Origin: Sinonovacula constricta
Taxonomy: Eukaryota > Mollusca > Bivalvia > Cardiida > Solecurtidae
Assembly (NCBI GenBank): GCA_007844125.1
Contig: CM017563.1
Coordinates: 36,699,837 to 36,763,836 of the forward strand
Length of the DNA: 64,000 nucleotides
Reading direction: 5' to 3'
Shown: positions 26,841 to 39,240 of the stretch, piece after piece
How positions within the stretch are numbered: position 1 is the stretch's first letter
How the letters are laid out: each line of letters begins with the position of its first letter
Made by a program: the position numbers and the translations under genes
Notes under the pieces: model-generated
Database searches by the model: none
The model's input: the letters and a program-made list of their open reading frames with translations, nothing else
Told to the model about the DNA's origin: nothing

Positions 26841-27420
26841 TACAGTCAAACCTGACCATGCGACCACCTCTAACCGGCGACCACCTGCTCTATGCGACCA
26901 CTTCAAAGCCGCCCGATCATATTTCTGTAATTGTAATGTAATAAGCACCCACCTTTGATCTGCGTCCAGCGACCGCACATAAACATGTCAAACATGCTTT
27001 AATTATCCGCTAATAGGCGACCGCGTTAATCTACTCGCACATTAGTTACGACCACACAATAAGCAATTAATTGACACGTTTGCCCTTATTTGCTAATCAC
27101 TGCAATCGGCCGTGTCAAACTGGGAAATTACGTAATGTCACTAGGTCGATGTACACATCAAGCCCGCGCTCGATTCACACCTAATCGAGTGTGCCCTATT
27201 ACCGATCGTTTTGAAACTTATTGATCATGTTCCGACTTCGGTTTCTTTAAAAGTAAATCAAAGTTTTGTTTGTATTAATAACGATAAATTGATTTGCTAA
27301 AACCTACTTTGAAAAACGCTAACTTAAAACGAAAGTTGTCAACGTCGAAACGTCATCATCAAGTTGTTACCGTGCGCCGGTACCATCACACTAGGTTGCT
27401 GAGGAAAACCCCGTGGACAT
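26841..27420 (+). mobile_element. GC/CpG-rich transposon-like segment with GCGACCAC sub-repeats
   Basis: It begins TACAGTCAAACCTGACCATG and carries repeated CGACCAC or CGACCGC words (near 26861, 26878, 26898, 26968, 27018 and 27049). Its base composition is clearly richer in G, C and CpG than the flanks. Ends that start with ACAGT and hold reiterated CGACCAC words are known from pogo/Tigger-type non-autonomous elements, so that is the suggested kind. The matching opposite end was not found and the right limit is an estimate. It abuts the point where the mariner transposase is cut off. Confidence 0.4.
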
Positions 27421-28545
27421 ATCGTGTCCAAATATAACAAATATATAGGAAAATGCCGATATATAACTGTTATGTATACTTTATCATAGTATCTGTACAA
27501 ACAAAATACATGTAACGAAATTCCACGTATTTTTGATCCACCCTCGTACTCATTGACTTAAAAGAATGCTTTGTAGAGAGACTAGATAATGTAAAATCTC
27601 GAGTTTTATGATGTAAAAATTCGTGCCAGGCTTAACAATATTTGATTTGTTCAAGACAGAACTAGAATTCTCCTAACCAAACCTTTCATTTCTAGAAAGC
27701 AGTATTTAATGCTAATTTTTATGTCGTTAACGGTTCGTTGACCACCAGAAGAAATAATAACATTCACACCAGGTCCTCTTACTAAAGATAAAACATGCCA
27801 CACCAAACAACAAGTTTATAGATATTTTAATAACTAAGAAATAAGTTACCAAGATATAAAGATGGTGCACAATTTTAAGAATAAGCGATTTTCTCTATAT
27901 TGGTTAACTCATCGGTCTGAACTAAATGATTGTGTAGCTATTGCGAATGTTTATTGCCAGTGTTTATGACTCCCTCTTGTGCAGCAAACTCTGCTTGCAA
28001 CTGGAAAGTCAAATTGTCGAAAGAAGTAAAAATCTTCCAATAGGAAAGAATGTAAAAGCTACACAAATTTCGACCCGCAACAATAAAACCAATTGTCTAG
28101 TCTCCGCGATTTTGTCACTTCCACATTAACTATTACGTACATTTGCAGTAGTTATTATACATTATACCAATTCCCATAGGATAGTTCAATATTTTTACTA
28201 ATATGAACTTATGGACTTAATAACGTTTTAACTGAAAAAATGCAAACTTTCTGGTTACCTTTCTAGGTACGCCTAGCGTCAAAAGTTATATGCTTGCAAT
28301 TCTCCATGATCATTTACTGAAATAATTTCAGGCTGTTCCAACTGTTTAAGTAATTCACACAATTGTATATTTTCACCAACGAATATAAACAAGACCAGTG
28401 TTTAAAACAAAAGTAAACCTCTTTAGAAAAGAAATTTAGTTTTCAGAGTAATGCTAGTTATAACTTCTAAATTTTTTATTGTTAAGGAAAACAGGCACAC
28501 TTTAACTTTTACTTAAACCTTTCTAAACATTGGTTCATAACCTAA

Positions 28546-28784
28546 CCCCTTATTCACTAACAATTCTTAAGAGTAAGTCATGAGTTTAGCCCAAGTCACA
28601 ATTTTTCATACCGTCAAAAATAAGCCTATTTATGAAGTTTTAATTTGATTTTGAGCTGAAATTAGCAAAGTTAAAGTACCATGCAAAAAAAAAAGAGATT
28701 TAGCTAAATATATACTGAAAATATTGTAGATTAAAATCCATGACTAAAGCAATTCTTACTTAAGAATGATCGGTGTAAACTGGC
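28546..28784. mobile_element. MITE-like element with inverted ends and CCTAA target duplication
   Basis: CCTAA lies immediately outside both ends (28541-28545 and 28785-28789). The left end contains AATTCTTAAGAGTAAGTCAT. The right end read inward on the minus strand contains CATTCTTAAGTAAGAATTG and GCTTTAGTCATG, giving imperfect inverted repeats of about 40 bases. The interior has no coding capacity and is AT-rich. The size of 239 bp fits a MITE. The superfamily is not identified. Confidence 0.6.
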
Positions 28785-30208
28785 CCTAAGGGCAAACTCC
28801 AGAAATATAAAAGGGGAAACATTATATTAAAACAAGCGTACTGACAGGATTTGATATTTCGGTGGAAAGGTCTGTAAATCGCTAGTGGAATCTATTGTAT
28901 TTGAGTTTCTGTGCAACTTATCTTAAAGGTGGCATCCGACAGTTTACCTATATAAAATACATGCAAAAATTTATGATGCATGTTTGGGAGACTCTACACA
29001 AACTCATACTATAATCTAAGCAAAGACAACTTTGAATACAACATTGGTTGTCAGACAGTAAAAGCCATGACCACAATGGGGAGTTTTGTTAAAATAGATA
29101 TTGACGTCAGAGCGAATTACCCGGATTGTCATATAACGTGATCTCAAAAGTAAACATTGATCACGTGGTTTTCTTAGTTTTAAAAAAGCTAATTGTTCAG
29201 CGTGACTCAGATAGGAAATACCTTTTTGAACAGACAAGTTGGGTGTTAGGCTTCCCATTTCATTGAGATGCAGGGTATAAATAAACAGCATTCCTAGGAG
29301 ACTATTCATGTACCTTCAATCTACCAGTTTACTGGTATGTTGAGAGAACAATGCAGTCCAGACTGTCGGATACCACCTTTGATATTAATCAAGAAACAAT
29401 TTGATGATATTTCTTCAAGCAAACTTAATACAAATACAGACGTATTTAAAAGTATGTAGAATTATCTGGTGATCCTTTAAGATTTTTGACGTAATCGAAA
29501 GTTGTTTGTTATACTTATGTTTTGTTATGTTCTTGGTATGGAATCAGAAAGCTTATATAAACAGTGTGTCTTATTGATCAATTATGCGCATCAGTGCATC
29601 CTCGTTAACTTGTGAATTTACGTCATATTTGATAGCTACCGAGACAGGAGAAATCGATCTGTGGGAAATAAATAAGAGTTGATTATAAATATTTTGTTTA
29701 ACAAGGCTAATATCCCCGTGTACTCTAAGATCTGTTATAACAATTAAAAATGCTACATTACCATAAGAGGTACTTGTATATTAGACATCGTAAGTCAGCG
29801 TACTGAAATGCTACTTTTGTTGATGTGTACTCAGAAAGCCTATTACCAAGTATCTCTCTTTACTTTTGTTTAAAAACTTTCATTTAAATATGTATTCATA
29901 AAAATAGGTACTTAGTATTATGACGTATTATGATTACCTAAAGACAATTGAACGAAATGGTTTTATCAAAGGATTTGCTTGTATTTCATTAGCTGCCGAA
30001 AATATATCCATTCATCACATTTGATAAACATTGTGTTATATCGTGTATAAATGAAGCTGTAAGTGTTTAAGTCTTAAAATCTCTTTGTAACAATAAAACG
30101 ATACAAGAGTGGTATTTATTATGTAATAAAGATGAGAATATACATTCATACTGATAGCGACAAATACAAATCAAAGTCAGATCAATAAAGTTTACCTTAT
30201 TTTCCAGG

Positions 30209-30480
30209 TACGGAAGGCCCCGGGTTCGATACCGGGCCACGACATACCAAAGTCGTTAAAATGGTAGTGGCATAGCTCCCTTGCTAACGCTCAAGCAAAC
30301 ATAAGGGTAGTTCAACGACTGGTTTGCCCGGTGTCAGGATAATGTGACTAGGTATGGTATAATGCCAGGTGTTCAAGGCATACTATAAACAGTGAAGGTA
30401 GTACTATATCTGCTTCAAGTGGACACCGTCTCCAGATAACTAAAATACTGTTTTTGGGGACGATAAACCCGAAAAACAAA
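30209..30480 (+). mobile_element. SINE family C, 5'-truncated
   Basis: Begins within the tRNA-like head just before a B box (GGGTTCGATACC). It continues through GACATACCAAAGTCG, TAGCTCCCTTGCTAACGCTC, AACGACTGGTTTGCCC and GTGTCAGGATAATGTGAC, and ends with GGGGACGATAAACCC and an AAACAAAC tail. It matches the minus-strand copy at 10460-10786. It lies just left of duplicated segment S copy 2. Confidence 0.75.
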
Positions 30481-30494
30481 CAAACCTTGTAATT

Positions 30495-31030
30495 TATAGT
30501 TGCCTACCTTAGGTTTAACATGTAAATGACATTGAATGTTGTTTGATCCTCGTTCCGTATAGCTGATCAATGAATACATGACGGTTTCTACAGAGTATCA
30601 ATGTGTTTCTATTCTTTGAGAGACAATATATGGCTTACCTTGGATCGCAGTCGATCAATGTTCACACTGGGTGATATATATGGATGTTTGACACCAGAAA
30701 CTAATTATGTCTCTAAAACTTTTATGATCACGGATGATGTTTGTGAGGGTCTTCCATGTAGACGCAAAATAAATGTCGTCGGAAAATGTATACTATACGT
30801 GATACAAAATAGTAAATCGGTTCTTTACATCTTCCAACACATTTGTTTTGTTGAACTTTTCTTTGCTGATATGAAAGATATCAAGTCCTTGTGATTGAAC
30901 ATATGAGAAATGAAGACAATAAGTGGCGATATACATGTCTTTGAAATACGACATAGGTTTGATGCTTGAACTAAAAAATTCGAACAGAAGCCATTGGTGT
31001 ATTGCTGTTTATACATGTATATTTGTTCAT
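30495..31030 (+). repeat. Duplicated segment S, copy 2
   Basis: Partner of 19180-19870, in the same orientation. Landmarks shared with that copy include ATATGGCTTACCTTGGAT and TTGACACC.GAAA. A 97-codon frame at 30601-30894 crosses it, but the matching frame in copy 1 is broken early by stops, so conservation does not favour a protein. Confidence 0.6.
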
Positions 31031-31039
31031 GTTTCTAGA

Positions 31040-32100
31040 GAATATGAACCTCAACAACGTAGTTATAACTGAGTTTAAGTTTAGGTTTAGGTTTGTCGGA
31101 GGTGGCCTGCGGCAGAGCTCTCGTGTTTCTGCATAGGTGTTTATGAGATGCTTATTGGTATTGTTACTGTGTTTGATTCCATCTGTTGGATGGATGCCAA
31201 GTCGTAAAGATTGTGTTCAGTTGTTAAGTTGTGATAAGGGTTTCCGAGTTTCAACCCAAATGTTCAGAAGTTGATAAGTAGTATGACTACTGTTGTGCAC
31301 TTTTCACAAGATGCTTTATGTTATGGCTGCTGAGTTTGTGCAAAACTGAATGTATGGTAGATGCTAAGTGGCATTGAAACTGAATTCATGTCCAGATTTC
31401 AGGACATTTTTAGTGGTATTGCAACTGAGTTCCTGTCAAGGTATCAGGACATACTTAGTGGACTTGCAACTGAGTTTGTGTTTTATCATACAACAATGCC
31501 AGTAAGAATGCCACATATAACTTGTACTTGTTGATAAGTGTCTTAGTCGCATTGCTGCTGAGATTGTGTTCGGTAGAAGCTTAGTGATGTGTCAATAGAG
31601 TTTATATTTAGGACATGCTTAGTGGAATATACACTGAGCTTGTTTCCATGTGTTCTGGAGATAATGCGTGGTATGGCCTTTGGGTTTGTGTTCGGTCAAT
31701 GTTTAATGGTAAGGGTTCCCGAGTTTCTGCCCAGGTGTTCACAAGATGGTAAGTAGTTTGACTACTGGGTTTGTGTCCTGTTTCATGGGATATTATTGGT
31801 ATTGCTGATGGGATTGTGTTTAAGGATTCGATAGATGCTTAGTTGTATGTCAACTGAGATTGTATTCAGGAAATGCTGATGGAATATCTATTGAGCTTGT
31901 TCCATGTATTCAGGGGACAGTGTGTGTGTTATGGCTTTTAAGTATGTGTGAAGGGTTCAATGGATCCTAAAATATATGAATACACTTTTTGTCCGGTTTT
32001 TCAACAGATGCTGCGTTTGTGTTTATGTGTTCAGTAGATGTTAAGTAGTATGGCTACTGAGTTTGTATTCAGGTGATGCCTAGTGGTAAAGCTATATTAT
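31040..32100 (+). repeat. Decayed minisatellite, unit roughly 35-45 bp
   Basis: About 1 kb in which phrases like ACTGAGTTTGTGTTCAGG, AGATGCTTAGTGGTA and GGTATTGCTACTGAG recur with many changes, for example near 31320-31480, 31560-31720, 31770-31880 and 31990-32090. The strand is G+T rich with very few cytosines, unlike its surroundings. Isolated phrases of the same kind occur near 4550, 19830 and 20170. No reading frame runs through it. Confidence 0.65.
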
Positions 32101-32472
32101 AAAGGAGGGACTTTATGGGACACACATTTATTTTTATGTTGTGATTGGAACAAAAGGATATATCTTATATAAACGAGTAAAATACGCCTGTTTTCCTAAT
32201 ATTCTTGCCTATTCAACTTGAAAAGTATCCTTTCTTTTTAAGTTCTTTGAAATCATTTACGAAAGAAACGTTTTCATAAGGGCTATTTTTTAGTCAAAGG
32301 TATAATTAATATGATACATATTTATCATCAATAATCTAACCACAGTCTACAATTATTCTCTTGACTTTGCTTTAGTTAAAATACTTTAAATATTCGCTTC
32401 TTTGAACAACTGCTGTCGTCTCAAAAAATTCACTTATGTCGTGTAAACATAATTTGATTAAATAGATTGAGA

Positions 32473-32474
<2 letters not shown>
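32100..32474. other. AT-rich sequence, nothing recognised
   Basis: No gene, RNA or element is supported in this interval between the minisatellite and the AT tract. Confidence 0.4.

Positions 32475-32518
<44 letters not shown>
32475..32518. repeat. AT dinucleotide microsatellite
   Basis: About 22 uninterrupted AT units. The isoleucine-tyrosine frame on the minus strand is an artefact of it. Confidence 0.95.
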
Positions 32519-32523
<5 letters not shown>

Positions 32524-34391
32524 AATGCATGAAATAACACGTGTACACGTGTAATTCTACATTAGAAGTTAGTCCGCACAAGCAGTTTTATTTCCAGCCA
32601 CAGGGCAACGGGAATATTGACTGCTACATGTCGTATAACCGTAATTTCGGTTCTATAACCAGACTGTTTTTCTCTTTGAAGTTTCTTATATTCTTAAGGA
32701 GTCAATGCCCGTGATCATTATTGTCTCGAGGCTTGGAATTGCTAACTAAATGGAAAATAAAATTTAATTATATTTTTGTTTTAAAAATAGTAACATTAAT
32801 TTGAACGTTTCAACGTGATCATTGATCAAAACTGACAGGAACATAGGATAAGGTTTAGAATATTCCTTCGTTCTATCTGGTTTTAATTTAATTGGTATTA
32901 TAATCATTTTAAAATGGCAACCCAGCCTGTAATTATTATTATCGTATTGTCACAGATTTCATATCTAATGTTTCAGTCACGACAGAGAACATTTCAGATC
33001 GCTAAAGGAACGATCACCAGTGAATGCAATCCGAAAACACAAATAACTATGCAATTAACTGACATCTCTGTCCAGCACTGAAGATATAAAAAACGCTTAA
33101 CTTAAAATGGAAAAAAATAATGATTCCTTTACTCCCTACATTTAGAGACCATGTTAATTGCGTTAGAAAAACACACACACAATAAACAACAACAAAAATA
33201 AAACAACTTCACCCTTAAAGGAGTTATTCAGTGAATAACACCGCTTTTATTACTAAATAGCATTGGAACATCCTGACATATCTTTCCAATGATGAAATAA
33301 ATAATGAATATACAAGTAGCCATATCATGGAAATAACTTTTAATTAGAATAAAAGTATAACTTGCCAATTTAAATTACGACTGAGTTAAATCTCAAACAA
33401 TAAGACAGCATGAATGCATTGTATAGTTTAGAAAGCTATCAGTTTCATTGTATCATTTCAATTTTTAGAATAATTGCTTATAAGTAAAGTGTCCTACTCA
33501 TACTAAAATACAATTAAAATAATTATGCTGCCGTGAAATTCAAATCTAGATTTATTTTTTTACGAAGCAATAATAAAAAATCATTTGATAAAAGCACACG
33601 TAGAACTGTGCATGGTGTTTTTTTCGTATACTTGCATAATATCAATCGCACTTCTTACAGAAACATATATTTAATGCTGCCCAGACATCGAGGTTTTGTG
33701 TCATCTTCTAAGACATTGTGTGGTTTAATCTAAGTAAGAATCCTCGATTTATCATACATACCAGAACATTTTATGTGTTTGATAAACCCAATATGCACAT
33801 CTCCCAAAAGCATTCTTTCGCGTTAAAAACAAAAGTCTAACGCATGAAAAAGAGCTGTGTGCAATTAAGAATTTCGAACGGTCACTGACCTGCTTTGATA
33901 TGTAAAAATGCATAGCCGTTACGCATTTGTAAATCGCAAGGGAAATCTTGTATTACGTGAAGTTTGTTTTCGTCAACTTCATCACTTTAATCTTCCTTTT
34001 TTAGCTTTGAAACTGTCAATGGAAGCAAATTCAGCAACAGCATTATGCTCCACGCTTTATCCCCATGGGGCCACTATGTTGTGTTGGATTAATTTGCTAC
34101 TTTGACTCAGACGATTCGTCCTCCATACACGACCTTTCCACATGTATTTGAAATATTTATATAAAGTGATCATGTTTTAACACGCATTAAACATTAAATG
34201 TAGGACAAATTTCGTTTACACGATGAAGAAGCATATCTGTACATTCTTCATAACGTCGGTTCCATCTTGATGAATATGTTACCAAGGCAATATAATGTAA
34301 ATGACAGTATTCAAATTAATACATCGTTATCGAAACCTGAAGCAAGAGCACGAGTGTTTTTGTTTGATTGTTGTTAAATCGCACATAAGTA

Positions 34392-34580
34392 AAGTCATAT
34401 TGACAACGTCCAGCAGTGTCTGAGTAGGAACACCAGTGAATCGCAGGTCAGCTGGAAAACCTTCCTAAATGAAGGTTCACACAAAGACTCCGATTCGATC
34501 TCTTGCGGTAAGGGTCTGAGGAGTTAGAAGTTGACAAAACTAACCGCTTAGTCACATTCGCCCCGGAAAGCTTTGGATGT
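34392..34580 (-). mobile_element. SINE family B, array-embedded copy
   Basis: On the minus strand it shows GGGGCGAATGTGACTAAGCG, ACCGCAAGAGATCGAATCGG, AGGTTTTCCAGCTGACCTGC and TGGTGTTCCTACTCAGACAC, then GCTGGACGTTG. It shares orientation and flank (GTCATATTGACAACGTCC) with the copies at 21644, 25105 and 36550, so these probably descend from one insertion that was duplicated with the array. Confidence 0.65.
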
Positions 34581-36379
34581 GAACAGGTGTTTAAACTTTA
34601 CATTTAAATATTTTAAACGAAGCTGCACAATTTAAAGTGTCATAACTCATACGCAAACCTTGGCGTTTTAATTAAAAATACAATAAAAACAAGAAATAAA
34701 TCTTGTTACTAGCATGCTGTTTGAAATTGTTTTATGTTTCAATAAGGAGTAGAAGGTAAAGGCGTGTTATGTCTTTTTTTGCAAAAAAAAACACAAAACA
34801 AACAAAAACAAACACATCTAACTTTGGTGTGGCTTATTGTTTGAAAAGAGATAGGTACATGAGCTCAATTTATAACAGTTTGTTATTTCGTAAATAGTTT
34901 ACACATGTCATTGGTGCACATTATGTAAGGTGCAATGTAAATGATCACATAAAATACCATCATAACACGAAAGAAATGACAAAATACCTGTTAATAAGGA
35001 GAACTAAAATATAACAGTGTTCATTTGTACAGGTTTCTTTTATTGACATGAAATATTGCAACGTATTTAAAATTACTAGTACAGTAAATGTATAAATAAC
35101 AATTAAAATTTGAATATTCATAAAAAGAAATGCACTCCTCCCTGCATAAGAAGTCATTGCACTAGAAAAAACTTAAAATTAAATGGGAAGATTTTGAAAC
35201 ATGATCTACAGCTTTTAATAAGACCGATGGATACACCTGCCTTTCTTACTGCAAACTGCTTGAATAACGTAGAAGCTCTTCGTCAATTTTTATGGCATTA
35301 AAGCATAGTTTTCCTACTTTCAACTATGTCGAATTTAAAATCCAAACGCCAAGGCGGTATAACGACATTGAATTATCTAGATAACCATAAGATTCATTCA
35401 GTCATGTACATCGTTAGAATTATTGCATTAAAAAATTTACACATACATTTAAAAGTGAATTATGCTGCCGTCATATTCAAAACTAACTCTAGTGAACAGT
35501 AACCTATTTTTATCAAAATTTTAGTGTCTGTTGAAGTAATTGCCCAACGTTTGCATGCTGTCTTTTCACATTGTTCCAATTTAGCAATCAAAATTCTTTG
35601 AATTAAAGTGTTTGTAATGCTGTAAACACATAACGTGTTCCAAGAACCAGCCATAATACTCTCTTCAATGATATAATTTGTTGTAGTCTTAAATAGAATT
35701 GACTTTTTCATCACAAGGTCCCAAACACTTTAAGTATTTGAGACAAATCAACCAGAAGATCTCCCAAATATTTTATAGTGTTATACACACAACTTTAATT
35801 ATGTTCAAACAGATTGCATTCAATTTACAGTTTTAAAGGGTCAATGCCATTCCTTGATGGGATTCACGACCTGTACATATTTGTTAATCACATGGGAAAT
35901 CTAGTTCATCCGATTTTCTTAATCCCTTAAATATCTAACGACATTTAGCCTTCATGTTTTTCAAAGAAGCTTATTAAGAAAGAGTGATAAAATCCACCTT
36001 TTAATTTCATTTTACTATTTGTTGATGTTTATTTTCAAACACGAGACGATAAATAAGAGAAATACCTTGCGTTTACTTTTGCAATTAATATTTTCTTAAT
36101 TCATTAGCTGCAGTCTTAATTAAAGAATTATGCCTCTCGAGTCTTCTTTGTTGCTTGGAATGAAATGTTATTATTCTAAAACGCGCTTTAATCAAACAGT
36201 TAATATGGGATAAATTTCATTTACATGGTAAATAAGCGTATCGGCCCATTCTTCCGAACACGTGTTCAAACATATTATACAGAAAACAATCATATTCAAA
36301 CGAATACCTGCATGCAACAAAACCTAAACGAAGAACATGATTTTTGTTTGATGTTTTAAAACACCACACTAACACAATA

Positions 36380-36720
36380 ATGGTCATATTCGAGTCGACA
36401 TTTTATTGGTGGTGGAAGATATCAGTTCTGTAACATGGCTTAAAGCACCCTAGTCGTCCCTTTTCCCTGACATATTGATACCTTTGTCCTATGTTGTTTT
36501 TTCTTTCAATTTATAATATATATTTCAGAACTGACATTCCATTGTATTTTTCGTTTTGGCAGAACCACCAGCGCGCCATCAGTGGGAAGATCTCCCCACA
36601 CTCAAGTTCTAGCCCCAAACGGGGTTGGATTTCTTGCGGTGGGGGGGGGGTGCTGAGAAATTACAAGGGGATGACACTCACAGTCTGGTTACAAGCACCA
36701 CGGACCATCATTATTTTAGG
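36380..36720 (-). mobile_element. SINE family B, array-embedded copy split by an R remnant
   Basis: The minus-strand body at 36550-36720 shows ACCGCAAGAAATCC, GGAGATCTTCCCACTGATGG and GGTGGTTCTGCC. Its 3' part lies separately at 36380-36420. A worn piece of repeat R (ATACCTTTGTCCTATG near 36478) sits between them, as at 21745. A run of ten G lies at 36641-36650 inside the element. Confidence 0.55.
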
Positions 36721-36780
36721 TCTATATGTGAAACAAGAGTTCTAACAGTATTTTTCAATAAAGTAAATATATACCAACAG

Positions 36781-36985
36781 GGGGCACCCGTGGCGTAGTG
36801 GTGGAGTCGCCGAGTTTAAACTCCTCTGACTGCTGAGTCACCGAGAGGTTCTAGTCCCGTTCGTGGCGAATAACATAATGACATTATGTGGGAAGGTCTT
36901 CCAGCTGACTTGCGGTGCGCCGATGGTTCCGGTATATACTAACTGCCGAGTAACTTGGCGATTTTCGCAAGGGAAGATAGAGCTG
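36781..36985 (+). mobile_element. SINE family B, copy with full tRNA-like head
   Basis: Starts GGGGCACCCGTGGCGTAGTG, the acceptor and A-box part of a tRNA-like head with a long variable region, followed by GGTTCTAGTCCCG (B box). The body has GTGGGAAGGTCTTCCAGCTG and TTGCGGTGCGCCGATGG, then diverges into CTTGGCGATTTTCGCAAGGG instead of the 3' end seen at 59741. The 3' limit is uncertain. It lies beside, and opposite in orientation to, the decayed copy at 36550. Confidence 0.7.
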
Positions 36986-38174
36986 GAGACAATGCATTTC
37001 CAATCATGGAGTAGGCATTGAAGTCAGAATATCTTGTAAACATATAAACCTATAATTTGTTGAAGGTAAATCGATTTACGAATTTACTAAACGCTACGTT
37101 ATATCATACATGATCAAATTTTGTTTTCTTTTAAACGTTCTTTGGACTGTAAATTTATAAAACGTAATACAACATTGTCATTTTCATTACTGTTTATTCG
37201 GTTTACTACCGTTGTTGGTCCTGGCATCATAAACTATAGTTGACGTTATTTGTGGTCCTATCATTTATTATTAAAGTAAATCATTGAACATTATAACTCA
37301 ACTTCAGTATACGTGTAGATGTAATTGAAAAACAATAGGAATGCTACGTACTTATACGTCAACAGGAAATAACGATAGCCGACATTTTATAAAAACAAAA
37401 CGGAATCGTGTTTGGTAGTAGGACATTTTAAAATACAATAATTAGTCATAAGTTTCATCGTAAACATATCATAGTTATTACTCGGTACAATACTTCTATG
37501 TCTATATTACACAATCTATATCTCATCATTATTTTCCAATAATATTTCACCCCTTCAGAAAGTTTAAAAAGCATCAAGTGACTACCAATAATCGACAGTC
37601 TTTATTTGTGTTTGAATAAAATAATTTCCCTGGTTAACACGCAAATTCAGGTCATATTCGACTACTACAAAGTCAAAGGAAATGATTTTTTAGCAGATTG
37701 AATCACATAATTAATATGATTATCGTATTTGCGGCAGACGTAAGCACAATGAACAATAAAATATCAATAAGTGTCTAAAGAGGACTACATCTCCCCGCAA
37801 TATACATATTCATCATCATATTATCGAAGACACTGTTTTTACTAGCCATTGAAAAACTCATAACCATAAAGAGGATTTATATTAAACTGATTTTCCAGAA
37901 ACTGTTTAGTTGGCAAGGCATAAAGGGCGTATACACGTTGCAGGGATGGATTATTATATTTTTAAAATGGACTTTGCTTTTGCGTGATTTACTGCATACT
38001 ATTGCAAGGTGTTGCGTTCAGAGGCGCAGCAATTTTATCACGACAGATGGAGACATCTGGAAAAAACACCGTTTATTGAAATAAGAATGAACAGCTTGTA
38101 TTTGACACGAATTGTTACTTGCAGACAATTAGGCACCAATTAGAAAATATTATGGAAATATGTAGTTGATGTAG

Positions 38175-38236
38175 TTGATTGCTTGTTAGGTTTATCGTCC
38201 CACCAGCAGTACTTTCGTTATTTGGAGACGGTACTG
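38175..38236 (-). mobile_element. SINE family C, 3'-end fragment
   Basis: Minus-strand ACCGTCTCCAAATAACG and GCTGGTGGGACGATAAACC match only the last 60 or so bases of the copy at 10460-10786, with the AAC-type tail reduced. Confidence 0.6.
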
Positions 38237-38961
38237 TGGTCGATATTTAATGTAATTTCTAGACATAAAATAATATAAAAAGAACATTTGGTTCCGATTC
38301 ATAAACTAATACGAGATGAATTCTGTTTCAAATCGTGGTCTTTGGCCATTAGTTGAAGTACATTCCTACGAATAAAAGTCTCTATGTTTTCTGAATTAAA
38401 AACGTGCCATATCCAACATCCCCTTTCTACAATACAAATGTGAATCACAAAGAAATCATTTCACCATTACATAGAGACGGTGGTCCACAAGTTTGAGACT
38501 AAGCGACATTCCTGTTCTTTCTTCTTATAAATTGGTTTACTTATTGAATTGAAATCAATGTTTATGCAGGTATTTCGAGTGTTTATGGATTTGTGTTTCA
38601 GGCTATCATTTCAAATAGAAATTAAAAATGAATTAAAAATTAGAAATATTTTTTTTAAAAAGAAGAAAAAATCTAAAAATCGATAGAAAAGATTGAAGTG
38701 TTTCTTAAAAAAATCTTAACAAAGAAACAAACATCAACATCAACAGACATAAATTATGGTCAATCAACTTATATGCAGTTTAAATACCACATTTCTTTAA
38801 AATTCTAACACATAGTCGTAAATTCGAGTTTCTGTGATAATGGCATGTACTAAGCAAAGTAATTGTAATTTTTTATAAGTTTTAAGAACTGGCGCAATTA
38901 AGTAACATTTCACCTTGTGAAAACTGTAATTGAATAAAGACTGGAAAATTGGTTATCCCGA

Positions 38962-39240
38962 CCGGCCGCAATAGCTCAGGTGGTAGAGCGTCGGCTTGCG
39001 GATCGGGAAGTCGTGGGTTCGAACCCTGGCCGGGTCAAACCAAAGACTTTAAAGTTGGTAGTAGTCTTTTCCCTCCTAACGCTAAGGGCTAAGGGGACAG
39101 AATTACGCCTGACTCGTCGGGGTCAGTATAATGGACCGGCCGGGTTCAGTCCCTGGGCACCTCATTAAGTGCCCCTGTGCTATAATGATAGAAATGTCGC
39201 TGCGCAGTATCGGCAAAAATGCCGGCTAATCCCATCCCTC
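38962..39240 (+). mobile_element. SINE family A, full length
   Basis: Complete head CCGGCCGCAATAGCTCAGG, with TGGTAGAGCG completing the A box and GGGTTCGAACCC as a perfect B box. The body includes CCAAAGACTTTAAAGTTGG, CCTCCTAACGC and ATAATGGACCGGCCGGG. The 3' end is GTCGCTGCGCAGTATCGGC, then GCCGGCTAATCCC. A tRNA origin and pol III transcription are expected from the boxes. The 62-codon frame across it is not a gene. Divergence from the copy at 50623 is a few percent by eye. Confidence 0.9.

Noticed and set aside
38962..39035. Possible functional tRNA gene in the SINE head
   Set aside because: It is identical in kind to heads of other SINE copies and is followed by the SINE body, not by a pol III stop; the anticodon stem is poorly paired.
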